A stretch of DNA of 64,000 nt, from positions 1 through 64,000 of the forward strand of contig FXYJ02000007.1 in assembly GCA_900184925.1 (NCBI GenBank). Direction: 5' to 3'. This DNA is from Ruminococcaceae bacterium HV4-5-B5C (GTDB lineage: Bacteria; Bacillota; Clostridia; Oscillospirales; Acutalibacteraceae). The notes beneath the pieces were generated by a model. It was not told the DNA's origin. It saw only the letters and a list, made by a program, of their open reading frames with translations, and searched no databases. Below, piece by piece: positions 63,779 to 64,000 of the stretch; position 1 is the first letter of the stretch; every line of letters starts with the position of its first letter. A program made the position numbers and the translations under genes.

Positions 63779-64000
63779 TCAGTCATTTTTAATACGAACG
63801 ATCAGCTTCACGCCGTCGATCGATTCCACCAAAGTGCGCTGCCCCACCGGAATCACGGAGCCGTCAGCGGATCTTGCCGTCCAGATGCTGCCGAGAGCAT
63901 TCACCTGGCCGGTGCCGAGAGTGTTGTTAATCTCAACCGTGACGATCGCGATCTTTCCGAGATAACGGTCGGCATTCGTGTTCGTCTTTTTAACGCTGAG
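63779..64000 (-). CDS. NfeD-like protein, C-terminal part (cut by window edge)
   Basis: The 3' end of a minus-strand gene: 73 residues ending IVRIKND. It reads as an NfeD OB-fold domain with YLGKIAIVTVEINNTLGTGQ, VNALGSIWTARSADGSVIP and VGQRTLVESIDGVKLIV. NfeD proteins pair with SPFH proteins, and here a stomatin-like gene follows. The N-terminal membrane part and start lie outside the window. Confidence 0.85.
   Translation of the reverse strand, partial: LSVKKTNTNADRYLGKIAIVTVEINNTLGTGQVNALGSIWTARSADGSVIPVGQRTLVESIDGVKLIVRIKND

Noticed and set aside
1-64000. tRNA, rRNA, CRISPR, insertion sequence or prophage features
   Set aside because: I scanned for cloverleaf-like conserved loops, regularly spaced repeats, transposase motifs and phage structural genes and saw none; a covariance-model or profile search would be more sensitive.

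Overview
The window reads as chromosomal core DNA from a GC-moderate, low-copy-repeat Firmicute of class Clostridia. The best guess is the Oscillospiraceae/Ruminococcaceae side, but that is inference from gene content, not a database match. Evidence: strong GGAGG ribosome-binding sites, frequent TTG/GTG starts, consensus sigma-A promoters, a YaaL-BofA pair typical of endospore-forming lineages, RNase J, GdpP, a YtrA-type GntR/ABC operon and a large 2-hydroxyacyl-CoA-dehydratase-type activase. I see no rRNA, tRNA, insertion sequence, prophage gene or CRISPR array.

Layout. About 1-12.4 kb (minus strand) is a long housekeeping run transcribed plsX > rnc > radical SAM > smc > ftsY > rdgB > yhbY > nadD > yqeK > rsfS > leuS. 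From 12.4-19.2 kb come rlmB > dprA > topA > trmFO and, upstream of them, infC > rpmI > rplT. That ribosomal operon has a perfect consensus promoter, a structured leader and an AUU start for IF3. From 19.2-20.1 kb there is a small plus-strand island (two small ORFs and a MIF-like tautomerase). From 20.2-27.7 kb, minus: bofA, yaaL, rnr, secG and a divergent type IIA topoisomerase pair. From 27.8-37.7 kb, minus: rnj > gdpP > rplI > dnaB > tilS > hpt > ftsH, closed by a terminator. From 38-42.6 kb: rnhA (plus), then a NYN-domain protein, an EpsC/CapD-like sugar-nucleotide enzyme, a TSCPD protein and a PHP phosphoesterase (minus). From 42.7-48.2 kb: three ABC exporters, two of them in one GntR-containing operon with a clear palindromic operator over the -10 box. 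From 48.3-50.9 kb: a membrane PASTA protein whose kinase domain has lost its catalytic residues, and yebC. From 51.2-57.1 kb, plus: an acyl-CoA dehydratase activase split over two genes, and a GGDEF diguanylate cyclase with a structured leader. From 57.1-62.8 kb, minus: purE > purM > purN > purO-type IMP cyclohydrolase > stand-alone AICAR transformylase > purD, preceded by a terminated leader RNA. The window ends in an nfeD-stomatin pair.

How genes work together. The purine cluster supplies the PurE, PurM, PurN, PurD and final two steps of IMP synthesis, the last two by a split, partly archaeal-type solution; hpt adds salvage. RNase III, RNase J, RNase R, RNase HI, YhbY, RsfS, RlmB and IF3 cover RNA processing and ribosome assembly. 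SMC, TopA, the topoisomerase pair, DnaB and DprA cover chromosome handling. FtsY, SecG and FtsH cover membrane protein traffic.

Most unusual items: the purE leader (promoter, about 130-nt RNA, terminator, and a possible antiterminator pairing) that I cannot assign to a known riboswitch class; the zinc-ribbon PASTA pseudokinase; the PurO-plus-split-PurH arrangement; the structured leader of the diguanylate cyclase; and two small ORFs with good ribosome-binding sites.
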